This document shows, in pieces, positions 23,925-32,666 of a stretch of DNA of 64,000 nt; the first letter of the stretch is position 1; the number at the start of each line of letters is the position of its first letter. This stretch comes from Melioribacter sp. (GTDB taxonomy: Bacteria; Bacteroidota; Ignavibacteria; Ignavibacteriales; Melioribacteraceae), in NCBI GenBank assembly GCA_003155655.1, contig PMDS01000099.1, positions 1 to 64,000 of the forward strand, read 5' to 3'. Both the position numbers and the translations under genes were made by a program. Below the pieces are notes generated by a model. The model was not told the origin of the DNA and did no database searches. It saw only the letters and a program-made list of their open reading frames with translations.

Positions 23925-25115
23925 ATGAAAATGAAAGTATTAATTGCAGATAAATTTCCAGAACAGTATATACAGAAATTAAAAGATGCAGACTTAGAAG
24001 TAATCTACAACCCCAAATTGGGAGAAGATGACCTGCCGGAAGCCGCAAAAAATGTTGACTGTCTTATTGTACGTTCAACCATAGTTACAGCAAAAACAAT
24101 TGAAGCATCCCGGCAGTTAAATATAATTGTACGTGCGGGCGCAGGAGTAAATAATATAGACATTGCCTCAGCGAACAAAAAGGGAGTTTATGTTTCCAAC
24201 TGCCCCGGTAAAAATTCAATTGCTGTGGCAGAACTTGCAATCGGATTAATTCTTGCATTAGACAGAAGAATCCCCAACAACGTAATTGATTTCAAAGCAG
24301 GTAAATGGAACAAAGGTGAGTATTCAAAAGCGGAAGGATTGTTCGGCAAGAATATTGCAATTGTAGGTTATGGAAATATTGGTAAAGAAGTTGCTAAACG
24401 CGCTGAAGCTTTGGGTATGACAGTTTATGCAAATGATGTAAGCCCAATTAATGATGAAAACGTTATTGTATTTACTGAGTTTGATAAAATTATTCCTATT
24501 GCGGATATAATAAGCGTTCATTTACCGCAAACACCCGCAACAAAGAATTTCTTCAATGAAAAGATGTTCGGATTAATGAAGAAAGGAACAATATTCATTA
24601 ATACATCCCGCGCCGGGGTAGTTAATGAAGATGCATTGATAAATGCGGTTAAAGACAAAAACCTTAAAGTTGGTTTTGATGTTTTTGCAGGAGAACCGGA
24701 GACAAAAGACGGACCGGTATCTTCCAAATTACAGGAACTTGAAAACGTATACGTTACACATCATATTGGCGCTTCAACAGAGCAGGCACAAAATGCTGTT
24801 GCCGAAGAAACAGTGAATATAATTCTTAATTATATTAAAAGCGGAGTTATAGCAAATTGGGTTAACCGTGCAAAAATTATTGATGCACATTTTCAGTTAA
24901 TATTAAAACATTTTGACAGACCCGGCGTACTTGCCTCGGTTATGGATCTTTTGCGTGACGGCGATATTAATATTGAAGAAGTTGAGAATATAATCTTTGA
25001 GGGAGGAATGGTAGCATGTTGCTCAATGAAACTAAAATCACCTGCTACATCTGCTATGCTTGAATCTATTAGCAAAAATCCTAATATTATTTCTTATTCA
25101 CAGATTAATATTTAA
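23925..25115 (+). CDS. serA: D-3-phosphoglycerate dehydrogenase (serA-like)
   Basis: NAD-dependent D-2-hydroxyacid dehydrogenase, most likely making phosphohydroxypyruvate in serine synthesis. Residues 1-100 and 290-320 form the catalytic domain. The Rossmann domain (about 100-290) has GKNIAIVGYGNIGKEVAKRA. Active-site Arg is in INTSRAGVVNEDAL, Glu in DVFAGEPE and His in THHIGASTEQAQ. A C-terminal ACT-type domain (about 320-396, FDRPGVLASVMDLLRDGDIN) gives the short SerA layout of about 400 residues. It follows hutU by 15 bp and ends in a possible terminator. Other 2-hydroxyacid substrates cannot be excluded. Confidence 0.88.
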   Translation: MKMKVLIADKFPEQYIQKLKDADLEVIYNPKLGEDDLPEAAKNVDCLIVRSTIVTAKTIEASRQLNIIVRAGAGVNNIDIASANKKGVYVSNCPGKNSIAVAELAIGLILALDRRIPNNVIDFKAGKWNKGEYSKAEGLFGKNIAIVGYGNIGKEVAKRAEALGMTVYANDVSPINDENVIVFTEFDKIIPIADIISVHLPQTPATKNFFNEKMFGLMKKGTIFINTSRAGVVNEDALINAVKDKNLKVGFDVFAGEPETKDGPVSSKLQELENVYVTHHIGASTEQAQNAVAEETVNIILNYIKSGVIANWVNRAKIIDAHFQLILKHFDRPGVLASVMDLLRDGDINIEEVENIIFEGGMVACCSMKLKSPATSAMLESISKNPNIISYSQINI

Positions 25116-25124
25116 CTCTTTCAT

Positions 25125-25175
25125 ATGAGGCTGTCTATTCAACTTTAGCTTTTTTGAGCGGCCTCATTTTATTTT
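25125..25175 (+). terminator. Possible terminator of the add-hutU-serA group
   Basis: ATGAGGC (25125-25131) and GCCTCAT (25161-25167) pair across a 29-base loop and are followed by TTTATTTTC. The loop is long and the U-run interrupted, so this is a moderate call. It separates the plus-strand group from the convergent kinase gene. Confidence 0.5.
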
Positions 25176-25237
25176 CAAAAAAATTCAGTAAATAAATAAG
25201 AGACAAAACTAATAGAAATAATTTAGGATTCTGCCAA

Positions 25238-26386
25238 TTACGATTTTCCAAGTACTTTTCTAAATCTTAATGATGCTTCAGTATATTGATCCGGAACGCT
25301 TATTAAATTGAAGCCAACATTATAAAAAGTTGCAAGGCTGCTAACTATCATTAATCCCAAACCGTTCCCCTGCTGTTCATATTTTTGACGGTTATGCTGG
25401 TTGAAAGGAGCCATTGATGCAATTTCTTCTTCCGTCATTCCCCGTCCATAATTCTTAACAGTTAATGTATAAGCGCTTTCACTTTCAGATGAATAAATAT
25501 CAATTGCTTTATTAGGGAATGAGAATTTAATCGCATTTTCAATAAGTTCTCCAAACATAATCATAAAATAATCTTCTGCAATCTGAATTTTACCATAAGT
25601 TGTTTCCAGATTTACCGGGATAGTACTGTCTTCAACTTTCATTTTTTCATTAGTAACAGAGTAAAGCAAAAAAGCATTAACCTCAGTTTCTTTGGATAAC
25701 AATTTTGAATTATTTGTTTTATCCATATTTAAAACTTCAGCTTCGGAAAAGATGATGAATTTTTCAATTGTCTTATGAAGCCTTAGAGAAGCGCCTTTGA
25801 TTTTATGGAGCATATCCAACATTTCCATTTTTTCAAGAGTGTAAAACTCATCAAGCATCATATTTGTAAATCCAATTATTGAACCTAACGGAGTGCGCAG
25901 TTCATGAGGTATGTTTCCTGAAATTGAACGGAAAACTTTATCAAATTTTTTATCAATACCATCTTTTTTTTCTAATCTTGTTTTTAAAGCATTAAGAATA
26001 TCATCGCTTTTGAATGGGATAGATAAATAATCATCCGCACCGGAATTCATTCCAATCCGCCTGTCAATTGTTGCTGCTTTTTCAGTTAAAAATATAAATG
26101 GAATTTCAGATGTATATGAATTTTCCCGCAGAAGCTTAAGCATTTCAAGTCCACTCATCATAGGAATAATAATATCAGCAATAATTAAATCAGGTGGTTC
26201 ATGCAATGCAAATTTATATCCGTCATAACCATTTTCAGCAATTGTAATTTTATAACCATTTTTTTCCAATAACTCAGCTAATTGCTGTCTTACATTTGGC
26301 GAGCTTTCAACGATTAATATTTTTTTCTGTTTATGATTAATTGGCAGCACTTTTTTTACCCTAGATGTATTGATAAAATTTTCCAT
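25238..26386 (-). CDS. Receiver-histidine kinase hybrid
   Basis: Signalling protein with the receiver domain first and the kinase last. With the ATG at 26386 it has 382 residues. A longer form from a TTG at 26431 is possible. The receiver (about 20-140) shows the phospho-acceptor Asp in PDLIIADIIIPMMSG and the Lys in the next helix-loop. Then come HisKA with SISGNIPHELRTPLGSII (H box) and HATPase_c with ENAIKFSFP (N box), NYGRGMTEEE (D/G1 box) and GNGLGLMIVSSL (G2 box). No sensor or membrane span is seen, so it is cytosolic and presumably takes its signal from the receiver. No partner regulator is adjacent. A TAAATTTG motif at 26451-26458 could be its -7 box. Confidence 0.88.
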   Translation of the reverse strand: MENFINTSRVKKVLPINHKQKKILIVESSPNVRQQLAELLEKNGYKITIAENGYDGYKFALHEPPDLIIADIIIPMMSGLEMLKLLRENSYTSEIPFIFLTEKAATIDRRIGMNSGADDYLSIPFKSDDILNALKTRLEKKDGIDKKFDKVFRSISGNIPHELRTPLGSIIGFTNMMLDEFYTLEKMEMLDMLHKIKGASLRLHKTIEKFIIFSEAEVLNMDKTNNSKLLSKETEVNAFLLYSVTNEKMKVEDSTIPVNLETTYGKIQIAEDYFMIMFGELIENAIKFSFPNKAIDIYSSESESAYTLTVKNYGRGMTEEEIASMAPFNQHNRQKYEQQGNGLGLMIVSSLATFYNVGFNLISVPDQYTEASLRFRKVLGKS

Positions 26387-26431
26387 ACTTATTATCGAAA
26401 AATTTTGTCGAAATTCTATTGTTTTTACCAA

Positions 26432-26722
26432 ATTTTCAATAAAAATACTGCAAATTTAATGCTTATAAAAAATGAGCCTAATCCAGAATTTCTTTATAAT
26501 TTTTGCTAAAAAATTCATTAGTATAAAAAGATTGGGAATTTTAAATATTTATGCGAATCATGATCATTCAGCCTAAAATATACCGAAAATAGTAGTTTTG
26601 TATCTTACTCCCGGCAAAATTCATTTGTATGATTTATTATATTGAGCAGCCTATTCATGAAAAAGAAAATATATATATTATTGCTGTAAATTTTATGCTA
26701 TTAGAATTCAAGGAACCTGCAG
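26432..26722. other. Intergenic stretch between kinase and mini-protein genes
   Basis: About 290 AT-rich bases holding a TAAATTTG-type -7 box for the minus strand (26451-26458). I see no reading frame, RNA gene or repeat. A short purine-rich AAGGAA stretch near its right end probably serves as ribosome binding site for the next gene. Confidence 0.4.
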
Positions 26723-26938
26723 GTGACCAGAAACAGGGATCGTTCAGAAAAAAGCAATAAAAAGCAGATGATTGCTTCATCATATATTCACATTGTACCG
26801 GCAGGAACTTTTGCTACACCTCAAGAGCGCGGATATATAGAATGCCCCTGCCCCAAAGATTGCACTTTACATGGGGAATGCTTCTTATGTGTAGCATATC
26901 ATGGCAGAAAAGGACGCCTGCCCCGTTGTGAGCGCTAA
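26723..26938 (+). CDS. Cysteine-rich mini-protein (putative metal-binding)
   Basis: 71 residues from a GTG start preceded by AAGGA at 8 bases. A shorter form from an ATG 15 codons in is possible. The C-terminal half holds a tight Cys/His cluster, ECPCPKDCTLHGECFLCVAY followed by H, with a last Cys near the end. The spacing CxCPxxCxxHGxCxxC is what small zinc- or iron-binding proteins show. Similar short proteins are known from anaerobes but have no settled function, to my knowledge. No neighbour suggests a role. Confidence 0.68.
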   Translation: MTRNRDRSEKSNKKQMIASSYIHIVPAGTFATPQERGYIECPCPKDCTLHGECFLCVAYHGRKGRLPRCER

Positions 26939-27226
26939 TATAAAACGAATTTCAACAATAAATTAATAAAACCTTAAAGTTCAGATTACATGAGTTTTCT
27001 TGTGTTTTAGGTTGAAAATGAATTATTTTCAGTTATATTAGAGGAATAGGGTTCAAAAGTGATAAATTCTTTACATCAATTGAGTAGTTAAAATTAAAAT
27101 ATTTTCTCAATAAAGATTTTTTTATATTAAAAATTATTATAAAAAGTAACCTTTTAATCAAATTCAAAACGCACATATAGACCATTATTGATAAAATAAA
27201 ATGCTCATCACGTCCTGGAGATAGAG

Positions 27227-29035
27227 ATGAAAAAATTTTTTCTATTAATTGCAGCGCTTTTACTGGCAACATGCGAAATCATTCAAGCTCAATTAGCTAC
27301 CGATAGCTGGGCATTGGGATTTGGGCTTCAATATCCAAGATTTTCCAATATTAATATCACCCCTCTTAACTCAAATTATGGAGGTTATCTTTCAATACAA
27401 AGGAATTTTACCGAACATATTGGGTTAAGATTTAAACCGGGATATTCGTCTATGCAGAGTGAATTTCCTGACCCTAATTTTGGCACTTTAAAAGGAACAA
27501 CAAAACTGCTTTCAGGAGATTTGGATCTGCTGGTCAATTTCTTCCCTTGTGAACCAATTACTCCTTATATATATGGCGGAATTGGGGGCATGTATAGAAT
27601 GTTAGATTCCGTAAGATATACAAAAACACTAAAGGCAAACGCACTTGGATTTGAATTTAATGCCGGTGCCGGTATTGAATGGAATCTTAGTGATAATTGG
27701 AAACTAATAACAGAATTCAGTTACCACATAACTAATAACTCCGACATTGACGGGACAGTTTTAACTACAGATCTGAGCGGGCGCGATTCTTACCTTGGAA
27801 TAAGCTTAGGTTTGCTTTATTACTTCAGCAAAGGAGAGGCTTCTAAAAATTGCCAGATAATTAAACCTTATTCCGGATTAACTCAAGCTGATAAAGATGC
27901 AATAGAAGAAATGATTGTAAGGCATATTCCAAAAGAAGTAGTAAAAGAAGTGGTTGTAGAAAAACCGGTACAGACAGTTTCTGCACCAACAGAAAAATGG
28001 ATATTGATAGGAGTTAATTTTGATTCAAATAGCACCAAACTTTTACCGGAATCTTACCCGATAGTGTATGACGCTGCGAAAACTCTATTAAAAAACACAA
28101 ACTTAAATATAGAAATACAGGGTTATACCGATAACATCGGGGCAAAGTCATATAATAAAACCTTATCGCAAAAAAGAGCAGATATTGTTAAGAATTATTT
28201 AATATCAAAAGGAGTATCAGCAGACCGATTGAAATCAGTTGGATATGGTGAAAGTAATCCTATAGCCGATAACAAAAGCGCTCAAGGAAGATCAATGAAT
28301 AGAAGGATAGAATTTAAAATTTTATCAGAATCCGGAAGTGTTCAAGAACCAACTTCGGATTATATAAAATCGACTGAGAATCCTTCAAAGAAAAGTATAC
28401 AAGCGGAACCGCAAGTAATTCAAGAGAACTTTACAGAGAAAGTTAACGAGAATGAACAAAATAATATTAAAACTGAAAATCCTGAAAAAGTAGAAAATCA
28501 AGAAAAAATACCTGAGCAGGTTAAAGAGGAACCTGCACCTAATATTAATCCGCCGGAAGAGGTAAAACCACAAAAACAGGCGTATCACCCAAAGACTGTT
28601 GTAAGTAAACCAGCAAATAATGAGAAAGAATCAACCACAAAATATTTTATGGAAAATCTTGTGGGCATATATTACCCCGATCCAGCATATTCTTTGGATA
28701 TAGTAGGATATTCATTTTTTACAATTCATGGTATTACAAGCGACGATCCTACTGATGCCCCAATATTTAGAGGCATGTACAAGGGAATTGGCTTAGGATT
28801 TATTACTTTTGACGGCAATACTGGCATAAATTTATTTGCTCACGCCCGATTAAAATCTAATTTTGTTTTTGATTTCGGCTATACTTTCAGTTCATCTGAA
28901 TTAAAAGGTATTTATTACTCACTTGGTTTTAGTTTTCCAATCCAATTAGATAAAAACAAATCTATCATAATTGATTTTGGTGTAGCAGAAATTGGCAGTC
29001 CTACTCCTTTTGGACGGATAGGATTGTTATTATAA
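27227..29035 (+). CDS. OmpA-type outer-membrane protein with a second C-terminal beta domain
   Basis: 602 residues. Signal peptide (to about residue 20), then an outer-membrane beta-barrel (about 25-205) with YGGIGGMYRM and IEWNLSDNWKLITEF. Next comes an OmpA peptidoglycan-binding domain (about 255-370) with NFDSNSTKLLPESYPIV, the GYTDNIG loop and RADIVKNYLISKGVSADRL. The closing NRRIEFKIL is intact, including the Asp and Arg that hold diaminopimelate. A long Glu/Pro/Lys linker follows (about 375-465), and then a second beta-rich domain (about 470-602) with FVFDFGYTFSSSELKGIYY. The usual family ends at the OmpA domain, so the tail is unusual. The gene stands alone. Confidence 0.87.
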   Translation: MKKFFLLIAALLLATCEIIQAQLATDSWALGFGLQYPRFSNINITPLNSNYGGYLSIQRNFTEHIGLRFKPGYSSMQSEFPDPNFGTLKGTTKLLSGDLDLLVNFFPCEPITPYIYGGIGGMYRMLDSVRYTKTLKANALGFEFNAGAGIEWNLSDNWKLITEFSYHITNNSDIDGTVLTTDLSGRDSYLGISLGLLYYFSKGEASKNCQIIKPYSGLTQADKDAIEEMIVRHIPKEVVKEVVVEKPVQTVSAPTEKWILIGVNFDSNSTKLLPESYPIVYDAAKTLLKNTNLNIEIQGYTDNIGAKSYNKTLSQKRADIVKNYLISKGVSADRLKSVGYGESNPIADNKSAQGRSMNRRIEFKILSESGSVQEPTSDYIKSTENPSKKSIQAEPQVIQENFTEKVNENEQNNIKTENPEKVENQEKIPEQVKEEPAPNINPPEEVKPQKQAYHPKTVVSKPANNEKESTTKYFMENLVGIYYPDPAYSLDIVGYSFFTIHGITSDDPTDAPIFRGMYKGIGLGFITFDGNTGINLFAHARLKSNFVFDFGYTFSSSELKGIYYSLGFSFPIQLDKNKSIIIDFGVAEIGSPTPFGRIGLLL

Positions 29036-29139
29036 TTTTCACCCCCTCGATCTGAGATAGTGTACACTTGGCAGGATATAAACTTTTCATCTTTCGATCT
29101 TTTCTTCTTTAAATCTTTCCATCTTTCCTTTGATTCTTT

Positions 29140-29709
29140 TCACCTCAACTTTCCAAATTGTATACAAAGCGTCACGCCATTAAAGGAAGTATATCTATTA
29201 GTATTGAAGAAAAAGACCAGCCCCAGACCGAATGCATCTCCTGGAGTCCAAAATAAATCAAACTGAATAGGGAAACCAAAACCAGAATCTTCAGTTTTTA
29301 TGTACCTATCACTAGGACTACTTGATTTATTGTTATAAATACTTCCGGCTGTTGAGACCTTGCCAATTCCTATTCCAAACGAAGTATAAAAAAATCTTGT
29401 TGTAAAAGACAATCCGGCAAGAGCGCTTATATCATTAGCTGAATTTATAGGTCTTTCGTAGACTGGGAAAAGTTCGCTTGCGGAACAAGCGCGTAAAGAA
29501 AAAAACACATACTTTATATCAACTCTAACAAAAGCTAAAGCGCCAAAGGAGATTGAAGATCTACCTAACCCAAGGGCTGCTCTTATACAGTAAGCCGGTG
29601 CCTCATATGTTGAATCCGCAGAATTTTCTTTTTGGGTTTGCGCGGATAGAATTCCATGAAATAAAATAATAGAGATAATAACTGCAATAATTTTTCGAAC
29701 TGAATCCAA
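29140..29709 (-). CDS. Small exported beta-rich protein, paralog 1 of 4
   Basis: 189 residues with signal peptide (MDSVRKIIAVIISIILFHGI, cut near LSAQ). The mature part opens with YEAPAYCIRA and shows DIKYVFFSLRACSASELF. It closes with FGLGLVFFFNTNR and CIQFGKLR. It is closely related to the 29751 and 30921 proteins, sharing the same opening and the same final residues. No known family recognised. The strand pattern suggests a small outer-membrane barrel or lipocalin-like fold. Its neighbours are its own paralogs. Confidence 0.78.
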   Translation of the reverse strand: MDSVRKIIAVIISIILFHGILSAQTQKENSADSTYEAPAYCIRAALGLGRSSISFGALAFVRVDIKYVFFSLRACSASELFPVYERPINSANDISALAGLSFTTRFFYTSFGIGIGKVSTAGSIYNNKSSSPSDRYIKTEDSGFGFPIQFDLFWTPGDAFGLGLVFFFNTNRYTSFNGVTLCIQFGKLR

Positions 29710-29722
29710 TTAAAGTTATTCC

Positions 29723-29749
29723 TTATACTTATACACTATACATTATACT
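29723..29749. repeat. Short dispersed spacer repeat (ATACTT type)
   Basis: Spacer reading TTATACTTATACACTATACA and onward. Nearly the same text fills the spacer at 30887-30913, and related tracts occur at 31810-31836, 5029-5061 and 5221-5242. It looks like a dispersed intergenic repeat that was copied with the paralogous genes. Confidence 0.6.
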
Positions 29750-29750
29750 G

Positions 29751-30320
29751 TTATCTCAACTTTCCAAATTGTATACATAGAGCTGCACCACAAAATGATT
29801 TATTTTTATTGATGTTACCATAAAACACAAATCCTAATCCAATCATTTTGCCAGGCGTGCCCATAAGATCAATTTGAACTGGCACTCCAATACAATAATT
29901 GGTTATTTCTTGATACGCCCAAGGATTTAAGGTTGTACCAATTAATTGTTTGGTATTTGATCTAACTTGACATATTCCGGTTCCTATCGAGGCATAAAAA
30001 TCCTCTTTTGTATAAGAATAGCCTGCAATAACGCTTACATCTTTAATAAATGGTGAGAAACCGGAACTGCTGTAGAATATATCGAAAGCACCAGCATACC
30101 TAACAGATATGAAAACATTTTTAATGTCAACTCTCAAAAAAGTAATATACCCATAAAAGAGTGATGTAAATCCAACCCCTCCACAAAATCTAATACAATA
30201 AGCCGGAGTTTCATATATTGAGATCGCAGTGGTATCCTCTTTTTGCGATTGAGAATATAAAATACCGTGAAATAAAATAATAAAGGTAAGTAGGGTTAAT
30301 ATTTTTTTTATTGAATTCAT
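29751..30320 (-). CDS. Small exported beta-rich protein, paralog 2 of 4
   Basis: 189 residues. Signal peptide MNSIKKILTLLTFIILFHGI ending near LYSQ. The mature part has YETPAYCIRF, DIKNVFISVRYAG, DFYASIGTGICQV and the same C-terminus CIQFGKLR as paralog 1. It is nearly the same length as paralogs 1 and 4, with identity concentrated at the two ends and in the strands. Function unknown. It belongs to a local tandem amplification. Confidence 0.78.
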   Translation of the reverse strand: MNSIKKILTLLTFIILFHGILYSQSQKEDTTAISIYETPAYCIRFCGGVGFTSLFYGYITFLRVDIKNVFISVRYAGAFDIFYSSSGFSPFIKDVSVIAGYSYTKEDFYASIGTGICQVRSNTKQLIGTTLNPWAYQEITNYCIGVPVQIDLMGTPGKMIGLGFVFYGNINKNKSFCGAALCIQFGKLR

Positions 30321-30361
30321 TCACAATCCAATTATTTGACAGAATAAACTATCATTGTTTT

Positions 30362-30874
30362 TTAGAATCTATAACCCAAACCTATACCTCCCCAAAAGCG
30401 TATTTCTCTATCCATTACAAATGGAGTTAATCCTATTTTGAAAATCATCCCACCTTCCAAAGAACCATATCTGTATCCTAATGTGGATGTAAATCCTATT
30501 TCCTTACCAGAATATACTATGCCTGCACCAAGTTCTAAATAATAAGCAGAGTATATCTCAAGGAAATAATTTGCCATAAATGTGGTAACAAAATATGAGA
30601 CATTATGAGAGCCAGACCTTGAGGATTCGTCGAAATCAAATATTGAAAACCCTATACGTGCATTAATATTTTTGATTAATTCTTCTTCTAAGTTCAAAGA
30701 ATATAAACCACAGTTCCCTCCCAATTCGAAGTAAACGGAATTTGTTGCTCTTGAATTTTCTTCAGTTATAAGTTTAGATTTTGTTGAATCATTTTTTTGT
30801 GTCTGGGCTGTCAATATCCCTTGAAATAAAATAATAAAGATAATTACTGCAAAAATTTTTCTAACTGAATCCAT
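30362..30874 (-). CDS. Small exported barrel-like protein sharing only the leader of its neighbours (3 of 4)
   Basis: 170 residues. The leader (MDSVRKIFAVIIFIILFQGI, then LTAQTQK) is almost the same as that of paralog 1, yet the mature part is different. It has no PAYCIR opening and no CIQFGKLR end. Instead it runs through YFELGGNCGLYSLN, YYLELGAGIVYSG and ends WGGIGLGYRF. The terminal Phe suits an outer-membrane barrel. Either strong divergence or a swap of the mature part behind a conserved leader could explain it. Confidence 0.75.
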   Translation of the reverse strand: MDSVRKIFAVIIFIILFQGILTAQTQKNDSTKSKLITEENSRATNSVYFELGGNCGLYSLNLEEELIKNINARIGFSIFDFDESSRSGSHNVSYFVTTFMANYFLEIYSAYYLELGAGIVYSGKEIGFTSTLGYRYGSLEGGMIFKIGLTPFVMDREIRFWGGIGLGYRF

Positions 30875-30886
30875 TTAAAATTATTT

Positions 30887-30913
30887 CCTATACTTATACA
30901 CTATACTTTATAC
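30887..30913. repeat. Short dispersed spacer repeat (ATACTT type)
   Basis: Spacer reading CCTATACTTATACACTATAC and onward between the third and fourth genes of the tandem set. It shares about 20 bases with the 29723-29749 spacer. Confidence 0.6.
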
Positions 30914-30920
30914 GTTTAAG

Positions 30921-31496
30921 TTACCTTAACCAACCTACTTGTATACAAAATGCTCCACCACCGAAGGTATGAATGCTATTAATATCAGAGAAAAAGACTA
31001 ACCCCAATCCAATAAATTTGCTCGGTATAAACATAAACTCAATCTGTCCGGGGAATCCCCACGTTGATTTTTTTATATTGTAATTTATATTAGCTCCATA
31101 GATATAGTAAGGTCTGTGTTCAACAACAGTAGCTTTACTAATACCTATGCCTATTGAGATATAAAAATTCTTCGAGATGAGGGATATTCCAGTTATAAAA
31201 CAGTAATCATAATAGCTTTCAGATGGGCTCTCATTTCCAAGACCTGAAAGATCGTCTACCGTACAAGTTCTAAGAGAAAAAAATACATTCCTTATATCAA
31301 TTCTGCCATAAGCAATTCCCATTAAATAAGTCGAAGCAATTCCTAGTCCGCCAGTTGCTCTTATACAGAAAGCAGGCGATTCATATTTTGAGATCGTAGC
31401 ATGTGTTGTATCTTCTTTTTGCGTTTGTGCGAATAGCATCTCATGAAATAAAATAATCGGTATAATTAGAGTTATTATTTTTCTGAATGAAATCAT
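30921..31496 (-). CDS. Small exported beta-rich protein, paralog 4 of 4
   Basis: 191 residues. Signal peptide MISFRKIITLIIPIILFHEM ending near LFAQ. The mature part has YESPAFCIRATGGLG, DIRNVFFSLRTC, NFYISIGIGISK and FIGLGLVFFSDIN. It ends CIQVGWLR, so it is of the same family as paralogs 1 and 2. It is the promoter-proximal gene of the four. The 346 bp upstream are non-coding and would hold the promoter. Confidence 0.77.
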   Translation of the reverse strand: MISFRKIITLIIPIILFHEMLFAQTQKEDTTHATISKYESPAFCIRATGGLGIASTYLMGIAYGRIDIRNVFFSLRTCTVDDLSGLGNESPSESYYDYCFITGISLISKNFYISIGIGISKATVVEHRPYYIYGANINYNIKKSTWGFPGQIEFMFIPSKFIGLGLVFFSDINSIHTFGGGAFCIQVGWLR

Positions 31497-31842
31497 TTTA
31501 TTGGCTATTGTTCATTTCATTGCTGTTAAGAACGAGCTTTTGTCAATTTAGATTAAGGATAGTCTTATCCTTTTCCCAATTAATTCTAAATAAAATAATT
31601 CTTAATACCTACAGTTAATATATTCCTGCTAAAAAGATCTTAACAATTATAAGTTTATTTTGGTACTAATATGATCTGTCCTTGATTGATTCATCTTTCA
31701 CCCCTTTTTTGGAATAGCAATGTAGAGTGATCCACATATTTGTTCTTTCTTAAATCAATTTATGATATGAATATAACACTTGCAATAAAATAATTTTGGA
31801 AGGTCGGCTTTATACTTTAAACGTTATACTTTATACTAACTT
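31497..31842. other. Intergenic region upstream of the tandem exported-protein genes
   Basis: About 346 non-coding bases between the fourth paralog and the MqnA-like gene. Near its right end (31810-31836) is another copy of the TATACTTTAAACGTTATACT-type tract. I see no RNA gene or clear sigma box match. The promoter of the tandem set must lie here. Confidence 0.4.
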
Positions 31843-32601
31843 TCACACAAACTTTATATCAAATATATCGTCAATAATACCGTGGTAATAAATTAGCTTA
31901 ATCATTTCTTTAATTGCATTAATTTCATCTTCAGTCAGGTTAAAATAGAGTGAATTAATATTATCTTCTAAAAATGATTTTGCTTTGAATGAAAGATTTA
32001 ACGAATCAATAATCTTTATTTCTGAGTCTCCAAACTTTTCGTTAATACTTGTAAATAATGAATTGAACTCCTCGATGGAATCTCTATCCTGAGATGCAAA
32101 AACAAAATTAACATAGGGATAATCGATTAATTCAGAAACTTCTTCTGCCAGGCTAATACCCTTTTCAACATCCCATAAATTAAAATTTTCATTACCGGCA
32201 GCAATAAAATCTTTCTCTTTATCCGGTGTTTGACTTGGGTCTAAAACGACTTCTATTTCCTTTGAAAATAATTCTGAAAAAATAATTCTGGATAACAGCA
32301 CCTCATTCAAAGTAACGTCTCCTCTAAGATATATCCTCTCAAATTCTTTTTCACCTTCTTTGAAATAGATATAAGAATTACATAATGCACCGTTCATTAT
32401 TACAGCCGCTTTAGAAGAAACAAAAAGATTCCTGTTATTAATTAAATCCAGAGTGGGAATTAACGCTACAGCCGAAGTATTGCTTTCCAATTCTTTAGCA
32501 ATAAGTGAAGACTCTTTATAATTTATTTCATTCTTATCTGTGTTTATAAAATAATTGACAAATAAGGAAGTATAAATGTTTTTAGGTAGTATTAATTTCA
32601 T
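31843..32601 (-). CDS. MqnA-like periplasmic-binding-fold protein
   Basis: 252 residues without signal peptide. The stretch SNTSAVALIPTLDLINNRNLF followed by VSSKAAVIMNGALCNSYIYF strongly recalls MqnA and MqnD, futalosine-pathway enzymes of menaquinone synthesis (the LIPS-type loop and the SxGPVKSV-type strand). The second lobe shows LRGDVTLNEVLLSRIIF, which stands where MqnA has its LDxxSRTS segment, but that motif is not conserved here. It may be a diverged MqnA or a related binding protein with another role. It lies 19 bp after the rplS terminator and is probably transcribed on its own. Confidence 0.55.
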   Translation of the reverse strand: MKLILPKNIYTSLFVNYFINTDKNEINYKESSLIAKELESNTSAVALIPTLDLINNRNLFVSSKAAVIMNGALCNSYIYFKEGEKEFERIYLRGDVTLNEVLLSRIIFSELFSKEIEVVLDPSQTPDKEKDFIAAGNENFNLWDVEKGISLAEEVSELIDYPYVNFVFASQDRDSIEEFNSLFTSINEKFGDSEIKIIDSLNLSFKAKSFLEDNINSLYFNLTEDEINAIKEMIKLIYYHGIIDDIFDIKFV

Positions 32602-32617
32602 ATAACATCTTAATTTT

Positions 32618-32647
32618 TAAAAAAGAAAACCCCGAGAAATCGGGGTT
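32618..32647 (-). terminator. Rho-independent terminator of the ffh-rplS operon
   Basis: AACCCCG and CGGGGTT form a strong stem with a short AGAAAT-type loop (about 32628-32647). On the minus strand it is followed by TTCTTTTTT. It lies about 20 bases after the rplS stop. Confidence 0.9.
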
Positions 32648-32666
32648 AATAAACAGCAGATAAGAT

